This document shows, piece by piece, positions 9,620 through 19,309 of a DNA stretch of 64,000 bases. Position numbers and translations under genes: made by a program. The stretch lies in contig CATMVA010000003.1 of NCBI GenBank assembly GCA_950075865.1, positions 62,001 to 126,000 on the forward strand. The letters are read 5' to 3'. Source of the DNA: an uncultured Oscillospiraceae bacterium. Lineage in GTDB: Bacteria > Bacillota > Clostridia > Oscillospirales > Oscillospiraceae. The notes under the pieces are model-generated. The model was not told the DNA's origin. It saw only the letters and a program-made list of their open reading frames with translations, and did not search any database. Position 1 is the first letter of the stretch; every line of letters starts with the position of its first letter.

Positions 9620-11004
9620 GCGAACACAAGGAAACACAGCAAAATCCTCTGGGTACCGCCCCCGTCGGGAAACTGATGCTCAAGCTGGCCGCCCCCGCCG
9701 TGGCGGCCCAGCTGGTCAACGCCCTTTACAACATCGTGGACCGGATGTATATCGGCCACATGGCGGACGGAGGCGACCTTGCCCTCACCGGCCTTGGGGT
9801 CTGCTTCCCCATCATCATCTTCATCTCGGCCCTCTCGGCTCTGGCCGGCGTGGGGGGCGGCTCCCGGGCAGCCATCCGTATGGGGGCCGGTGATATGGAT
9901 GGAGCTGAGGACATTCTGGGGGGCTGTACCGCCCTGCTGGTGGTCATGGCCCTTCTGGCCACCGTGGGCTTCCAGCTCTTCCGGGATCCCCTGCTTCTCC
10001 TCTTCGGGGCCAGCGAGAATACTCTGCCCTACGCCTCGGGCTATCTGCGCATTTATCTCTGGGGCTCCATATCCGTGCTTTTCTCCATCGGTCTCAATAA
10101 CTTCATTACCACCCAAGGCTTCTCCTTTTTCTCCATGATGACCGTGATCATCGGCGCGGTGTGCAACATCGTTCTGGACCCCATCCTGATCTTTGGTCTT
10201 CACATGGGAGTCCAAGGTGCCGCTCTGGCCACCATCCTGTCCCAGACCGTGTCCGCCGTCTGGGTCGTCTTCTTCCTGATCGGAAAGAAGACCCTGCTCC
10301 GGCTCCGCTGGAGCAAGCTGCGGCTGAAGAAGGAGGTCCTTCTTCCGGTCATCGCCATCGGCGTCTCCCCCTTTATCATGCAGTCCACCGAAAGTCTGGT
10401 GTCCATCGCCTTCAACACCTCGCTGAAGGCTTACGGCGGCGATGTCTATGTGGGGGCCATGACCATCGCCACCTCGGTGATGCAGGTAGCCTCCATGCCC
10501 CTCCACGGCATTTCCCAAGGAGCCCAGCCCATTGTGGGCTTCAACTACGGCGCCGGGAACTTTGACCGGGTGAAAAAGGCCTTCCGCCTGCTGTTGACCA
10601 GCTGTGTGATCTGCACCTGCGTCATCTGGGCCATGTCCGAATTCTGCCCCGACCTCTTTATCGCCCTTTTCAACGACAAGCCCGAGCTGGTGGACGTGGC
10701 CCGGCGGACCATCCGGGTCTACATGGCCGGCATGTTTGCCTTTGGTGTCCAATCCTCCTGCCAACAGACCTTTGTGGCTCTGGGGCAGGCCAAGATATCC
10801 CTCTTCCTCGCCCTGCTGCGGAAGATCATCCTGCTCATCCCCCTCATTTTCATCCTGCCCCAGTTCTTGGCCGACAAAGTTTTCGCCGTCTGGCTGGCCG
10901 AGCCCATCGCCGACATTCTGGCCGCCGCCACCACCGGCACCATGTTTGCCATCCGCTTCCCCAAGATCCTCAAACAGCGGGAAAACGAGATTCACAAAGG
11001 CTGA
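9616..11004 (+). CDS. MATE family efflux transporter
   Basis: GTAPVGKLMLKLAAPAVAAQLVNALYNIVDRMYIGHM...; TTG start overlapping upstream TGA. Confidence 0.93.
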   Translation: MSEHKETQQNPLGTAPVGKLMLKLAAPAVAAQLVNALYNIVDRMYIGHMADGGDLALTGLGVCFPIIIFISALSALAGVGGGSRAAIRMGAGDMDGAEDILGGCTALLVVMALLATVGFQLFRDPLLLLFGASENTLPYASGYLRIYLWGSISVLFSIGLNNFITTQGFSFFSMMTVIIGAVCNIVLDPILIFGLHMGVQGAALATILSQTVSAVWVVFFLIGKKTLLRLRWSKLRLKKEVLLPVIAIGVSPFIMQSTESLVSIAFNTSLKAYGGDVYVGAMTIATSVMQVASMPLHGISQGAQPIVGFNYGAGNFDRVKKAFRLLLTSCVICTCVIWAMSEFCPDLFIALFNDKPELVDVARRTIRVYMAGMFAFGVQSSCQQTFVALGQAKISLFLALLRKIILLIPLIFILPQFLADKVFAVWLAEPIADILAAATTGTMFAIRFPKILKQRENEIHKG

Positions 11005-11044
11005 AAAACAGCACCCCGCCCAGAGGGCGGGGTGCTGTTTTCCT
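11005..11044 (+). terminator. Intrinsic terminator
   Basis: AAAACAGCACCCCGCCC-AGA-GGGCGGGGTGCTGTTTT. Confidence 0.85.
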
Positions 11045-11053
11045 GTGCGCGTT

Positions 11054-11090
11054 AAAAAGGGCGGCCCGAAGATGGGCCGCCCTTTTTGCC
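11054..11090. terminator. Second terminator, likely serving the convergent serpin gene
   Basis: AAAAAGGGCGGCCC-GAAGAT-GGGCCGCCCTTTTT. Confidence 0.8.
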
Positions 11091-11092
11091 TG

Positions 11093-12331
11093 TTATTCCA
11101 CGCTGTTGATGACCCCGCAGAACACCACTTGGCCGCTCCCCTTGTCCCGGATGAGGAAGGAAAAGGGCCGGTCCAGAAAGACCTCCCGGACTTGCCGCTC
11201 CACCGGCATGGCGGCGGCGGTGGCCTCCGCGATCACTGCCGTGACGGCGGCCGCTTCGGTGCCCTCCTCGTACATTTTCATATATGTCTTGTGGATCACA
11301 TCGCTGACGTGGGCCTCCCAGTCGCCGGCCTGGGCCTCGTCGGTGAGCATGGCATCCAGGGCGTGGTCCTCAAAGAGGCTTCCCAGCCCAAGGCCGGTCA
11401 GGGTCTCCACCAGCGAGGTGGAATACTCCAGCTCAAACTTGGGGATCTTGATGTTCACGTCATAAGCCCCCGTCCGCGAGGCTAAAAAACCATCCATGTC
11501 CAGCTCCCTAAGGTTTACCGCCCCCACGGCCTTGGGCAGGAGGGCGATGAACTCGTAGCCGTCCTCGTAGTCCTTGGCGAAGCCGATGCCCCAGTCGGTC
11601 TCGAAGTAGGTCCCCAGCCACGCTGTCATAAACCCAGCCTTCTGCTCTCCGTCCGGGGCATGGAAGACCTCCTCGCTCACCTGCCACTCCTCAAAGGGCT
11701 CGACCCACTTGCCGTTGAAGTAGAGGGCGTTGATGAGAAGGGCCAGGGTGTCCTCGGTGAGGCCGTCCGGGGTGATGATGGAGTCGATCTTGCCGTGGGT
11801 CTTTTCCTTCACCCAGCTGTTGATGGTGTCGGCATCAGCCTGGCTTCCCGGAGTAAAGCGCCCCTCCCCGGCGGCGTAGACCTCCCGGAGGGAGTTTTTG
11901 AACTCCTCCCGGACCAGAGGCTCCATACTCCCGTTGAACCACATGGAGTTGGCCATGGACAGGGTGTTGTCCTCCCTGGCCATGTAGGGGCCCAGCAGGC
12001 CGTTGAGCTGCTCAGGGGTCAGGCCCAAGAGGGTCTCCATGGCCCCCGCCGCCTCCCCAGCGGCTCCGTTGGCCGCCATGGCAAGGGCCATTTCGATGGA
12101 CAGGGGGGAGAGGATCACATTCCCCGCCGGGTCCTTTCCGTTCTCCAGCTCCAGAAGCCGGAGCACCAGGCCGTTGGGAGTGACCTTCTCCAGAACCACG
12201 GGCTGCCGGGATGGGTCTGGCGCGTCGTCGGCGTCTATTTTCGGCGTTTCGATGGGGATAGAGGGCATATAACCGGCCATACAGCCCATCAGCAGGGACA
12301 GGACCATGGTAGCGGCAATAAGCTTCTTCAT
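11093..12331 (-). CDS. Serpin family protein, predicted lipoprotein
   Basis: Lipobox LLMGC; serpin core (NVILSPLSIEMALAMAANGAAG, INALYFNGKW, DVNIKIPKFELEYS, HKTYMKMYEEGTEAAAVTAV, DRPFSFLIRD). Confidence 0.95.
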   Translation of the reverse strand: MKKLIAATMVLSLLMGCMAGYMPSIPIETPKIDADDAPDPSRQPVVLEKVTPNGLVLRLLELENGKDPAGNVILSPLSIEMALAMAANGAAGEAAGAMETLLGLTPEQLNGLLGPYMAREDNTLSMANSMWFNGSMEPLVREEFKNSLREVYAAGEGRFTPGSQADADTINSWVKEKTHGKIDSIITPDGLTEDTLALLINALYFNGKWVEPFEEWQVSEEVFHAPDGEQKAGFMTAWLGTYFETDWGIGFAKDYEDGYEFIALLPKAVGAVNLRELDMDGFLASRTGAYDVNIKIPKFELEYSTSLVETLTGLGLGSLFEDHALDAMLTDEAQAGDWEAHVSDVIHKTYMKMYEEGTEAAAVTAVIAEATAAAMPVERQVREVFLDRPFSFLIRDKGSGQVVFCGVINSVE

Positions 12332-12402
12332 AACGGCACCTCGCTTTTGCTTGGATACTCGTTAGACGAGATTCTAAGGGAAAAGTTCCCAGAGGGCAAA
12401 AA

Positions 12403-12437
12403 TTTACCTGGAAAAACCTACGGCTTTTCCAGGTAAA
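12403..12437 (-). terminator. Intrinsic terminator overlapping the GNAT stop codon
   Basis: Minus strand TTTACCTGGAAAA...TTTTCCAGGTAAATTTTT; arms 12403..12415 and 12425..12437. Confidence 0.75.
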
Positions 12438-12942
12438 AGCTCACCAGATCCACTGCGCCCCGGTCCGGGATGTAAAAGCCCTTACGGACCGTCCCCTCCC
12501 GGGTAAAGCCCAGCTTTTCCAGCATGGCAATGGAGGGGCTGTTGCAGACAGCGGCTCCCGCTATGACCAGTTCGGTATCGGTCTCCTGAAACAGATGGTC
12601 AATAGCGGCCTTCACCGCCTCGCCGGCATAGCCCCGGCGGCGGAAATTCGGTGCGATCACATAGCCTATCTCCATAGCCTTCACCGCCCGGCGGTCGTCG
12701 GGAAACAGGTGGAGGGTACCGATGACCCTGCCTTCTCCTTTCAATTCCAGCATATACCGCCCCTCACCCGAGGCAAAAATATCCATCAGCTTCCAAAACT
12801 GTTCATCCTTTGCGGGATAGGGCTCATAGCCCCCGTCCAGATAACAGGTCTCCCGGTCCGAAAGAAAGGCAAGACAGTCGTCGGCGTCTGACCGACGGAA
12901 GGGCCGCAGGAGAAGCCGGCCGGTCTCAATGGTCGTTGTCAT
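12418..12942 (-). CDS. GNAT family N-acetyltransferase (RimJ/RimL-like)
   Basis: [24 protein letters not shown]...[27 protein letters not shown]...[21 protein letters not shown]. Confidence 0.9.
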   Translation of the reverse strand: MTTTIETGRLLLRPFRRSDADDCLAFLSDRETCYLDGGYEPYPAKDEQFWKLMDIFASGEGRYMLELKGEGRVIGTLHLFPDDRRAVKAMEIGYVIAPNFRRRGYAGEAVKAAIDHLFQETDTELVIAGAAVCNSPSIAMLEKLGFTREGTVRKGFYIPDRGAVDLVSFYLEKP

Positions 12943-14758
12943 GGGTTCTCTCCTTCTCCAGCCACACCATCAGCGCTGCCACGTCGGCGGGGGAGACGCC
13001 CGAGATGCGGCTGGCCTGACCTAAGTTCAGGGGGCGGATCCGGCTGAGCTTCTCCCGGGCCTCCAGCCGGAGGCCCTCCATGCTTTTGTAATCCAGCCCG
13101 GCGGGGAGGGCCCAGTCCTCCAGCCGCTTCATCTCGGCCACCTGTTTCTCCTGCCGGCGGAGGTAGCCGGCGTACTTGATCTCGATCTCGGCCGCCTCGG
13201 TGACAGCGGGGGGCAGGTTGGGCCGCTGGGGGTCCAGAGGGGCAAGGCTCCCATAGCTGTTTTCCGGCCGCTTGAGCAGATCGGCAAGGTGCCCGCCGGG
13301 GCAGGGGGCCTTTTCCAGCCGTTTGATCTCGGCGTCCACGGCGGCGTATTTATCCACCACCCGTTGATAATCCTCATCGCTCACCAGGCCCACGGTATGG
13401 CCGATATGGGCAAGCCGCCGGTCAGCGTTGTCCTGCCGCTGGAGAAGGCGGTACTCGGTGCGGGAGGTCATCATCCGGTAGGGTTCGTTTGTGCCTTTGG
13501 TCACCAGATCATCGATGAGCACCCCGATGTAGCCCTGATCCCGGGTAAGGGCCAACGGAGGCTGTCCCTTGAGCTTCCGGGCGGCGTTGATGCCGGCGAT
13601 CAGCCCTTGGGCGGCGGCCTCCTCGTAGCCCGAGGAACCGTTGAACTGCCCTGCTCCGTAAAGGCCGGGGATCCTTTTGTGCTCCAAGGTGGGCAGCAGC
13701 TCGGTGGGGTCCACGCAGTCGTACTCGATGGCGTAGGCCGCCCGGGTCATCTCGGCATTTTCCAAGCCGGGGACGGTGCGGAGCATCCTCACCTGAACTT
13801 CCTCAGGGAGGGAGGAGGAGAAGCCTTGGATGTAAAGCTCCTCGGTATTAAGGCCCATGGGCTCCACAAAAAGCTGGTGCCGGGGCTTGTCCGGGAAGCG
13901 GACGATCTTGGTCTCAATGGAGGGGCAGTACCGGGGGCCTACCCCCTCGATGGTCCCATCATAGAGGGGGGAACGGCTTAGATTCTCCCGGATGATCCGG
14001 TGGGTCTCCCCGGTGGTGTAGGTCAGCCAGCACACCACCCTGTTTTCGGGGGGAACCTGGGTGGAGAAGGAGAAGGGCACCGGGGTCTCATCTCCCGGCT
14101 GGAGCTCCATTTTGGAAAAGTCCACGCTGCGGGCGTTCACCCGGGGAGGTGTGCCTGTCTTGAACCGGCGGAGGGTGAGGCCCAGCTTCCGAAGGCTCTC
14201 GGACAGTGCCCCCGCGGCGGCCAGACCGTCAGGGCCGCTCTCCCGGGTGACCTCCCCCACAATGGTGCGCCCGGCCAAATAGGTGCCCGAGCAGACAATG
14301 GCAGCCCTGACCCCATACACCGCGCCGTGGGCGGTGCGGACAGCCGAGACCGCCCCGCTTTCGTCGGTGAGAATGTCGGTGATCTCGGCCTGCTTGACCC
14401 ACAGGTTTTCCTGCCTTTCAAGAGTATGCTTCATAAGCTCCTGATACCGGCGGCGGTCGGCCTGAGCCCGAAGGGACCAGACGGCGGGGCCTTTGCCCCG
14501 GTTCAGCACCCGGTACTGGATGCAGGCACGATCGGCAGCCTTGGCCATCTCGCCCCCCAGAGCGTCTATCTCCCGGACCAGGTGGCCCTTGCCTGTGCCT
14601 CCGATGGCGGGGTTGCATGGCATATTGCCAACCGCGTCCAGATTCACTGTGAAGCAGAGGGTCCGCATACCCAGCCGGGCGGCGGCCAGGGCGGCTTCTA
14701 TCCCAGCGTGCCCCGCCCCGATGACAGCAATATCAAATTGTCCGGCGTGATAGTCCAT
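12926..14758 (-). CDS. mnmG: tRNA uridine-5-carboxymethylaminomethyl modification enzyme MnmG
   Basis: [22 protein letters not shown]..., [22 protein letters not shown]. Confidence 0.96.
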   Translation of the reverse strand: MDYHAGQFDIAVIGAGHAGIEAALAAARLGMRTLCFTVNLDAVGNMPCNPAIGGTGKGHLVREIDALGGEMAKAADRACIQYRVLNRGKGPAVWSLRAQADRRRYQELMKHTLERQENLWVKQAEITDILTDESGAVSAVRTAHGAVYGVRAAIVCSGTYLAGRTIVGEVTRESGPDGLAAAGALSESLRKLGLTLRRFKTGTPPRVNARSVDFSKMELQPGDETPVPFSFSTQVPPENRVVCWLTYTTGETHRIIRENLSRSPLYDGTIEGVGPRYCPSIETKIVRFPDKPRHQLFVEPMGLNTEELYIQGFSSSLPEEVQVRMLRTVPGLENAEMTRAAYAIEYDCVDPTELLPTLEHKRIPGLYGAGQFNGSSGYEEAAAQGLIAGINAARKLKGQPPLALTRDQGYIGVLIDDLVTKGTNEPYRMMTSRTEYRLLQRQDNADRRLAHIGHTVGLVSDEDYQRVVDKYAAVDAEIKRLEKAPCPGGHLADLLKRPENSYGSLAPLDPQRPNLPPAVTEAAEIEIKYAGYLRRQEKQVAEMKRLEDWALPAGLDYKSMEGLRLEAREKLSRIRPLNLGQASRISGVSPADVAALMVWLEKERTHDNDH

Positions 14759-14775
14759 GTTCTCTCTCCCGGAGG

Positions 14776-15669
14776 TCAGTTTCCGTATACGATGTCCACA
14801 GGGGTGTTAACGGCGGAGACATCCAGTTGGGTGTGCTCGCCACCGAACTCCCCGTCCAGGGTGATGGTCAGGGGCTCCTCCCCCGTGAAGCGGAGGTGGG
14901 TGGAGTGGAGACCCACCACGCCGCTCTCTTCGCTGTACTCCTGGCGGGCCAGGGCACGGACAGCGGTGTTGAGCTGGGCGATGGACTGGGGGGCACGGAC
15001 CAGTATGCACTCCAGAAGGCCGTCGGAGAGGGAGACCTCGTCGGCGGGAAGCCCGATGAGCCCTCCTACCGACACCGTGTTGGAGATCATGCCGTAAATG
15101 TAGTCTCCCTCCTCCACGCCGCCGTCGTGCTCCACCTTCAGGTGCCAGCTTTTCAGGCTACTCAGCTCGCTGATCCCCTTCATCACATAGGCCAAGTGGC
15201 CGAAGATATTTTTCAGCTCCTGAGGGGTAGAGTAGGCCGTGTCGGAAAAGGCGCCGAAGGCGGCCACGTACACAAAGTACCGGTCGTTCACCTTCCCCAG
15301 GTCCACCCCGCGGGGGGTGCCCGTCACAGCCGTGGCGGCCTGCTCCTCCATGGACTTGGGCAGGGCCAGGTTCCGGGCAAAGTCGTTGGTGGTGCCGGCG
15401 GGAATATAGCCCAGGGGCGGCCGGGACTCACGGGGCAGGTCCAGCAGGCCCAGAATGACCTCGTGGAGGGTGCCGTCCCCTCCCGAGCAGACCACCCGGT
15501 CATAGTCGGCCGCCGTCCGAGCGCCTACGGTGGCGTCTCCCCGGCCTTGGGTAGGCCAGACGGTGACGAGCCAGCCCGCCTTGGCAAAGGCGTTGAGAAT
15601 GCCACCCAGCTTGCCCCGGACCCGGCCTTTGCCGGCGTGAGGGTTATAGATGAACAGCAATTTTTTCAT
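14776..15669 (-). CDS. Diacylglycerol kinase-family lipid kinase
   Basis: [15 protein letters not shown]..., [32 protein letters not shown]. Confidence 0.92.
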   Translation of the reverse strand: MKKLLFIYNPHAGKGRVRGKLGGILNAFAKAGWLVTVWPTQGRGDATVGARTAADYDRVVCSGGDGTLHEVILGLLDLPRESRPPLGYIPAGTTNDFARNLALPKSMEEQAATAVTGTPRGVDLGKVNDRYFVYVAAFGAFSDTAYSTPQELKNIFGHLAYVMKGISELSSLKSWHLKVEHDGGVEEGDYIYGMISNTVSVGGLIGLPADEVSLSDGLLECILVRAPQSIAQLNTAVRALARQEYSEESGVVGLHSTHLRFTGEEPLTITLDGEFGGEHTQLDVSAVNTPVDIVYGN

Positions 15670-15855
15670 AGAAGAAGGTCCTCCCGAAACAGTGTCTTCT
15701 GCTATTATAGCGTTTTTTTAGAAAAATGGAAGCCCCGGCATGGCCCCGGAGCCGGGTCGGCGTCTAAAAAAAGTCTTAAATTTGCAACCGGCCGGGGAAT
15801 TTGATACTCTATATAAATGGAAACCGGTTCCAAAACAAAAAAGGAGGTGAGGCCC

Positions 15856-16404
15856 GTGACCGACGAAATGCTGGTGGAGCTGCTGTTCACCCGCTCGGAG
15901 GACGCCATCCCCTCCCTGCTGGCCCAGTACGGGGCCTACTGCCGAACCATCGCGGGACACATTCTCCCCGACGGGCGGGATGTGGAGGAGTGCCTCAACG
16001 ACTGCTGGCTTTCGGTGTGGAAGGCCATTCCACCCGCCCGGCCGGAACATTTCAAAGGCTGGCTGGGGGCGGTGGTCCGCCACCGGGCCATTGCCATCGG
16101 GAAGGAAAACGGCCGGGCGGCCCCGGCTGTTGACGAGGCCGCTTTGGAGCTTCTACGGGACCTGTCCCCCGGTGGGAACCTCCAAGACCGGGCTGAGGCC
16201 AAGGAGCTGGGGGAGGCCGTCTCGGCTTTCCTATGGACCCAGAAGCCGGAGGTCCGCCGGGTCTTTCTCCGGCGGTACTGGGGCTGTGAGGGCTTGGAGG
16301 CGATCGCCCGGGAAATGGGCTGGAGCCTGAGCAAGACCAAAAGCACGCTGTTCCGGACCCGGAACAATCTGAAGGATTTTTTGCAGAAGGAGGGCTATTT
16401 ATGA
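15856..16404 (+). CDS. ECF-type RNA polymerase sigma factor
   Basis: Sigma-70 region 2/4 pattern; AAGGAGGTG RBS 7 nt before GTG at 15856 (ORF track start 15817). Confidence 0.85.
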   Translation: MTDEMLVELLFTRSEDAIPSLLAQYGAYCRTIAGHILPDGRDVEECLNDCWLSVWKAIPPARPEHFKGWLGAVVRHRAIAIGKENGRAAPAVDEAALELLRDLSPGGNLQDRAEAKELGEAVSAFLWTQKPEVRRVFLRRYWGCEGLEAIAREMGWSLSKTKSTLFRTRNNLKDFLQKEGYL

Positions 16405-17375
16405 AGGAAAACAGAGACTGGATCACTGAGACCCTTGACCATCTGGACCCCGCCCTGATCGAGGACATGGACGGACAGACCAAGGCCAAAAGGCGCCCGG
16501 CGCCCGTGCGGGTGCTGATGGCGGCGGCGTGCATCTGCGCCCTGCTGGTGACAGCCGCCATGGCTGCTGAGGCAATGGGATTTGATTTTGTGATGCTCTT
16601 TCATAAGGGCGAGGAGAAAACGTTCACGTATGTGATCCACGGGTCAGATGAGCTGCTGGAAGGGAGCAGCATTTTCGAGATCGACGGCTCCGGAATCATG
16701 GAAAGAATTCCTTTAAATGAGCTTTCCCCCGCCCTTCAGGAGTTAGGGGAGAAGCGCAAGGATGAGGATTGGTACGGCGAGGAGCGATTCTTTGCTTCTT
16801 GGGCGGAAGCGGAGGAATTTCTGGGCCGCAAGCTCGCCTACAATGCCGCGCTGGAAGAATTTCTGTCCAACGAGATCGCCGAAGATGCCGCTGCCATAAA
16901 TACCATGCCGGGGTGGACGCCGCGCATGCCGTATACACGCTGGAATGGTGACAAACTGGTTCAGTCGGGAAGGTGTCTCTTGGATGCCTCTTTCAAATAC
17001 GGAGAGCTCAACTCGGTCACTATCTCTGCGGTGTATACGATGCCTCTCTCAGATGGCAAAAAGAAGACTCTTTGCGTGGATGCCGATTTTTACGTTGGGG
17101 AGGGGCCGCTTCAATCCCCTATCTGGGCATTCAGCAGCAATAACGGCCTTTGGTCAGTGGATGGGCAGGAGAACTATCTGACCGCCAACAAGCTGGAGTC
17201 CGCGATCATAGACGTGAAGGTGGTCCGGGATGGCAATGTCACGCAGGATGGATGCTATCAGGCCTTCTTCTTCCTGCGGGGAAGCCGTTTTCACTTGAAG
17301 GCCCACTATTCCGGCCCCGAGGAGCAGGAAGCCACTCTGGCTGGACTGAAAGAAGTTTTGGACAATTTCCAGTAA
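16401..17375 (+). CDS. Single-TM membrane protein, candidate anti-sigma factor for upstream ECF
   Basis: ATGA overlap with sigma gene; TM RVLMAAACICALLVTAAMAAEA; paralogous to 18014..18910. Confidence 0.6.
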   Translation: MKENRDWITETLDHLDPALIEDMDGQTKAKRRPAPVRVLMAAACICALLVTAAMAAEAMGFDFVMLFHKGEEKTFTYVIHGSDELLEGSSIFEIDGSGIMERIPLNELSPALQELGEKRKDEDWYGEERFFASWAEAEEFLGRKLAYNAALEEFLSNEIAEDAAAINTMPGWTPRMPYTRWNGDKLVQSGRCLLDASFKYGELNSVTISAVYTMPLSDGKKKTLCVDADFYVGEGPLQSPIWAFSSNNGLWSVDGQENYLTANKLESAIIDVKVVRDGNVTQDGCYQAFFFLRGSRFHLKAHYSGPEEQEATLAGLKEVLDNFQ

Positions 17376-17509
17376 TCAGTTTTGCATCACACCCCGGCGG
17401 GAAAATTTCCCGCCGGGGCGCTTATTTTGCGGGATCGGGATGTGGTATAATATTTCCAAAATTTTTTCTACAGCATGAAGTATTTTTCTCCCTCAGAGGG
17501 TATTAGGGG

Positions 17510-17523
17510 TGAAACGCGTTTCA
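17510..17523. repeat. Perfect 14-bp palindrome upstream of second ECF sigma gene
   Basis: TGAAACGCGTTTCA; a similar imperfect site TGGAAACCGGTTCCA at 15818..15832 before the first sigma gene. Confidence 0.6.
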
Positions 17524-17536
17524 AGGAGAGGGTCCT

Positions 17537-18010
17537 ATGCTGACCGAGCAGGAATTTCATCAGATTGCGGAAAGCCAGCTGAATATGGTCTACCGACTGG
17601 CCCTGAGCTGGCTGCGCTCCCCCGCCGACGCGGAGGACGCGGCCCAGAATGCCATGCTCCGGCTGTGGCGGACCGACACCCAGTTCCAGGGGGAGGAGCA
17701 CCTGAAGCGCTGGCTGGTGCGGGTGACGGTGAACGAGTGCAAGCGCATCGCCCTCCACCCCTGGCGGAAGCGGAACGTCCCTCTGGAGGAGGCGGTCGGG
17801 GCCCCCGTCTTTGAGGACCCGGACCAGGGGGCGCTCTACCAGGCGGTGACGGCCCTGCCGGAACAGTATCGGGTACCCCTCTACCTCTACTATTACGAGG
17901 GCTACTCGGTCTCCGAGGTGGGGGAGCTGCTGGGGCTGAAGGCGGCCACGGTGGAGACCCGGCTGGTGAGGGCGAGAGCTAAATTAAAAACCATGCTGAC
18001 GGAGGAATGA
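17537..18010 (+). CDS. ECF-type RNA polymerase sigma factor
   Basis: AESQLNMVYRLALSWLRSPADAEDAAQNAMLRLWR...LPEQYRVPLYLYYYEGYSVSEVGELLGLKAATVETRLVRARAKL. Confidence 0.93.
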   Translation: MLTEQEFHQIAESQLNMVYRLALSWLRSPADAEDAAQNAMLRLWRTDTQFQGEEHLKRWLVRVTVNECKRIALHPWRKRNVPLEEAVGAPVFEDPDQGALYQAVTALPEQYRVPLYLYYYEGYSVSEVGELLGLKAATVETRLVRARAKLKTMLTEE

Positions 18011-18013
18011 ACC

Positions 18014-18910
18014 ATGGAAAACAAGTATCGGGATATGATGGACCGGGTGGAGGCCTCCCAGCAGTTGAGAATGGAGGTCATGAAGATGAGTGAACAGGAA
18101 CGGACCAAAAAGACCCGCCCGATGTCCATGCGGGTGCTGCTGGCGGCGGCCTGTATCTGTGCCCTGTTGGCGGTGGGCGTTGCGGCCGCTGAGGTAATGG
18201 AGTTCGATTTTGTGAAGATCTTTTCCCATGAAGAAGATGGTATGCAGATCGACGGCTATGAGGTGGACGCCTCCGGGGTGAGAGACATCCCCATTTCGGC
18301 GTTCTCCCAAGCGGTTCAGGACTTGGAGGAGCAATATAAGGATGCGGGCCTTCATACGGAGCATCTTACCTTCGACTCCTGGGAGGAGGCCGAGGAATAT
18401 CTGGGGTATGAGATCGTGGATAACTCCGTGTTGGCCCCGGGAGAGTATATCCCCACTTGGCGGCGGTATGAAGAGGATGGAGTGACCGTGGAAGGGAACT
18501 GCGTCGTGGATATTTTTATTGGGAAATATGGGATCTCCAGGATCATGGTTACTTCCGCTATAAGAGGACGGTCGATAGGAATGCATCACGGCTTTACAGT
18601 AACCGCTACCATCTCTGTGGGCGACCAGCCGGATCAGACTGACACCCCCGGCATCTGGTATGGGGTCAACACTGACTTCGATACCATGGAGGGACAGGAG
18701 AGTTATCTGGCCGCCAACGGGCTGGAGACCGTGATCGTCGGTACGAAAACTGTCCCGGGTAGTTTGCCTCCCGGCTTTGATGGAAACGGCAAATACTACG
18801 CCAATTTCTTCCTTCGGGGCATTCGGTTTAAGGTAGAGACCGGCTATCGTGCCGAGGATCAGGTGACCGCCCTTCCCGAACTGAAGCAGGTACTGGACGC
18901 CTTTGAATAA
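18014..18910 (+). CDS. Single-TM membrane protein, candidate anti-sigma factor
   Basis: MRVLLAAACICALLAVGVAAAEVMEFDFVKIF; adjacent to sigma gene. Confidence 0.6.
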   Translation: MENKYRDMMDRVEASQQLRMEVMKMSEQERTKKTRPMSMRVLLAAACICALLAVGVAAAEVMEFDFVKIFSHEEDGMQIDGYEVDASGVRDIPISAFSQAVQDLEEQYKDAGLHTEHLTFDSWEEAEEYLGYEIVDNSVLAPGEYIPTWRRYEEDGVTVEGNCVVDIFIGKYGISRIMVTSAIRGRSIGMHHGFTVTATISVGDQPDQTDTPGIWYGVNTDFDTMEGQESYLAANGLETVIVGTKTVPGSLPPGFDGNGKYYANFFLRGIRFKVETGYRAEDQVTALPELKQVLDAFE

Positions 18911-18917
18911 AATAGCC

Positions 18918-18955
18918 AGTCAAAGGGAAAGTCCCGATTATGGGACTTTCCCTTT
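18918..18955 (+). terminator. Hairpin terminator
   Basis: AAAGGGAAAGTCCC-GATTAT-GGGACTTTCCCTTT. Confidence 0.7.
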
Positions 18956-18995
18956 GCTATACTGGGACCATCAAAGGAAAAGGAGTTGGCCCCAG

Positions 18996-19124
18996 ATGAC
19001 AGAAAAGTTTGAAGTAAGGTATGTAGGGGGTCACGTGGAGGTCTACGACGCCGGGGGAAACTTCTGCTTCTCGGCCGACACCAAGAGCGAGGCCGAGAGC
19101 GAGCTGTTGGACATGGCAGCATGA
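18996..19124 (+). CDS. Small protein of unknown function (42 aa)
   Basis: AGGAG RBS; MTEKFEVRYVGGHVEVYDAGGNFCFSADTKSEAESELLDMAA; followed by terminator. Confidence 0.6.
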   Translation: MTEKFEVRYVGGHVEVYDAGGNFCFSADTKSEAESELLDMAA

Positions 19125-19138
19125 CCCAAAAAAGTGTG

Positions 19139-19197
19139 AAAGGGGGACCTGTATACCGGGCAGAGGCCCGGGCGCGGGTCCCCCTTCGCTTTTTTGT
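19139..19197 (+). terminator. Intrinsic terminator
   Basis: AAGGGGGACC...GGTCCCCCTTCGCTTTTTT. Confidence 0.75.
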
Positions 19198-19309
19198 GAT
19201 ATTTTTTCTTTTCGGCACAGCATCTTGTATTTTTGCGCTTTTTGTGGTACAATTATCCTGAAATGTTACGGCCCAAAAACCGATTTTACCGATATGCGAG
19301 GGAATTTCC

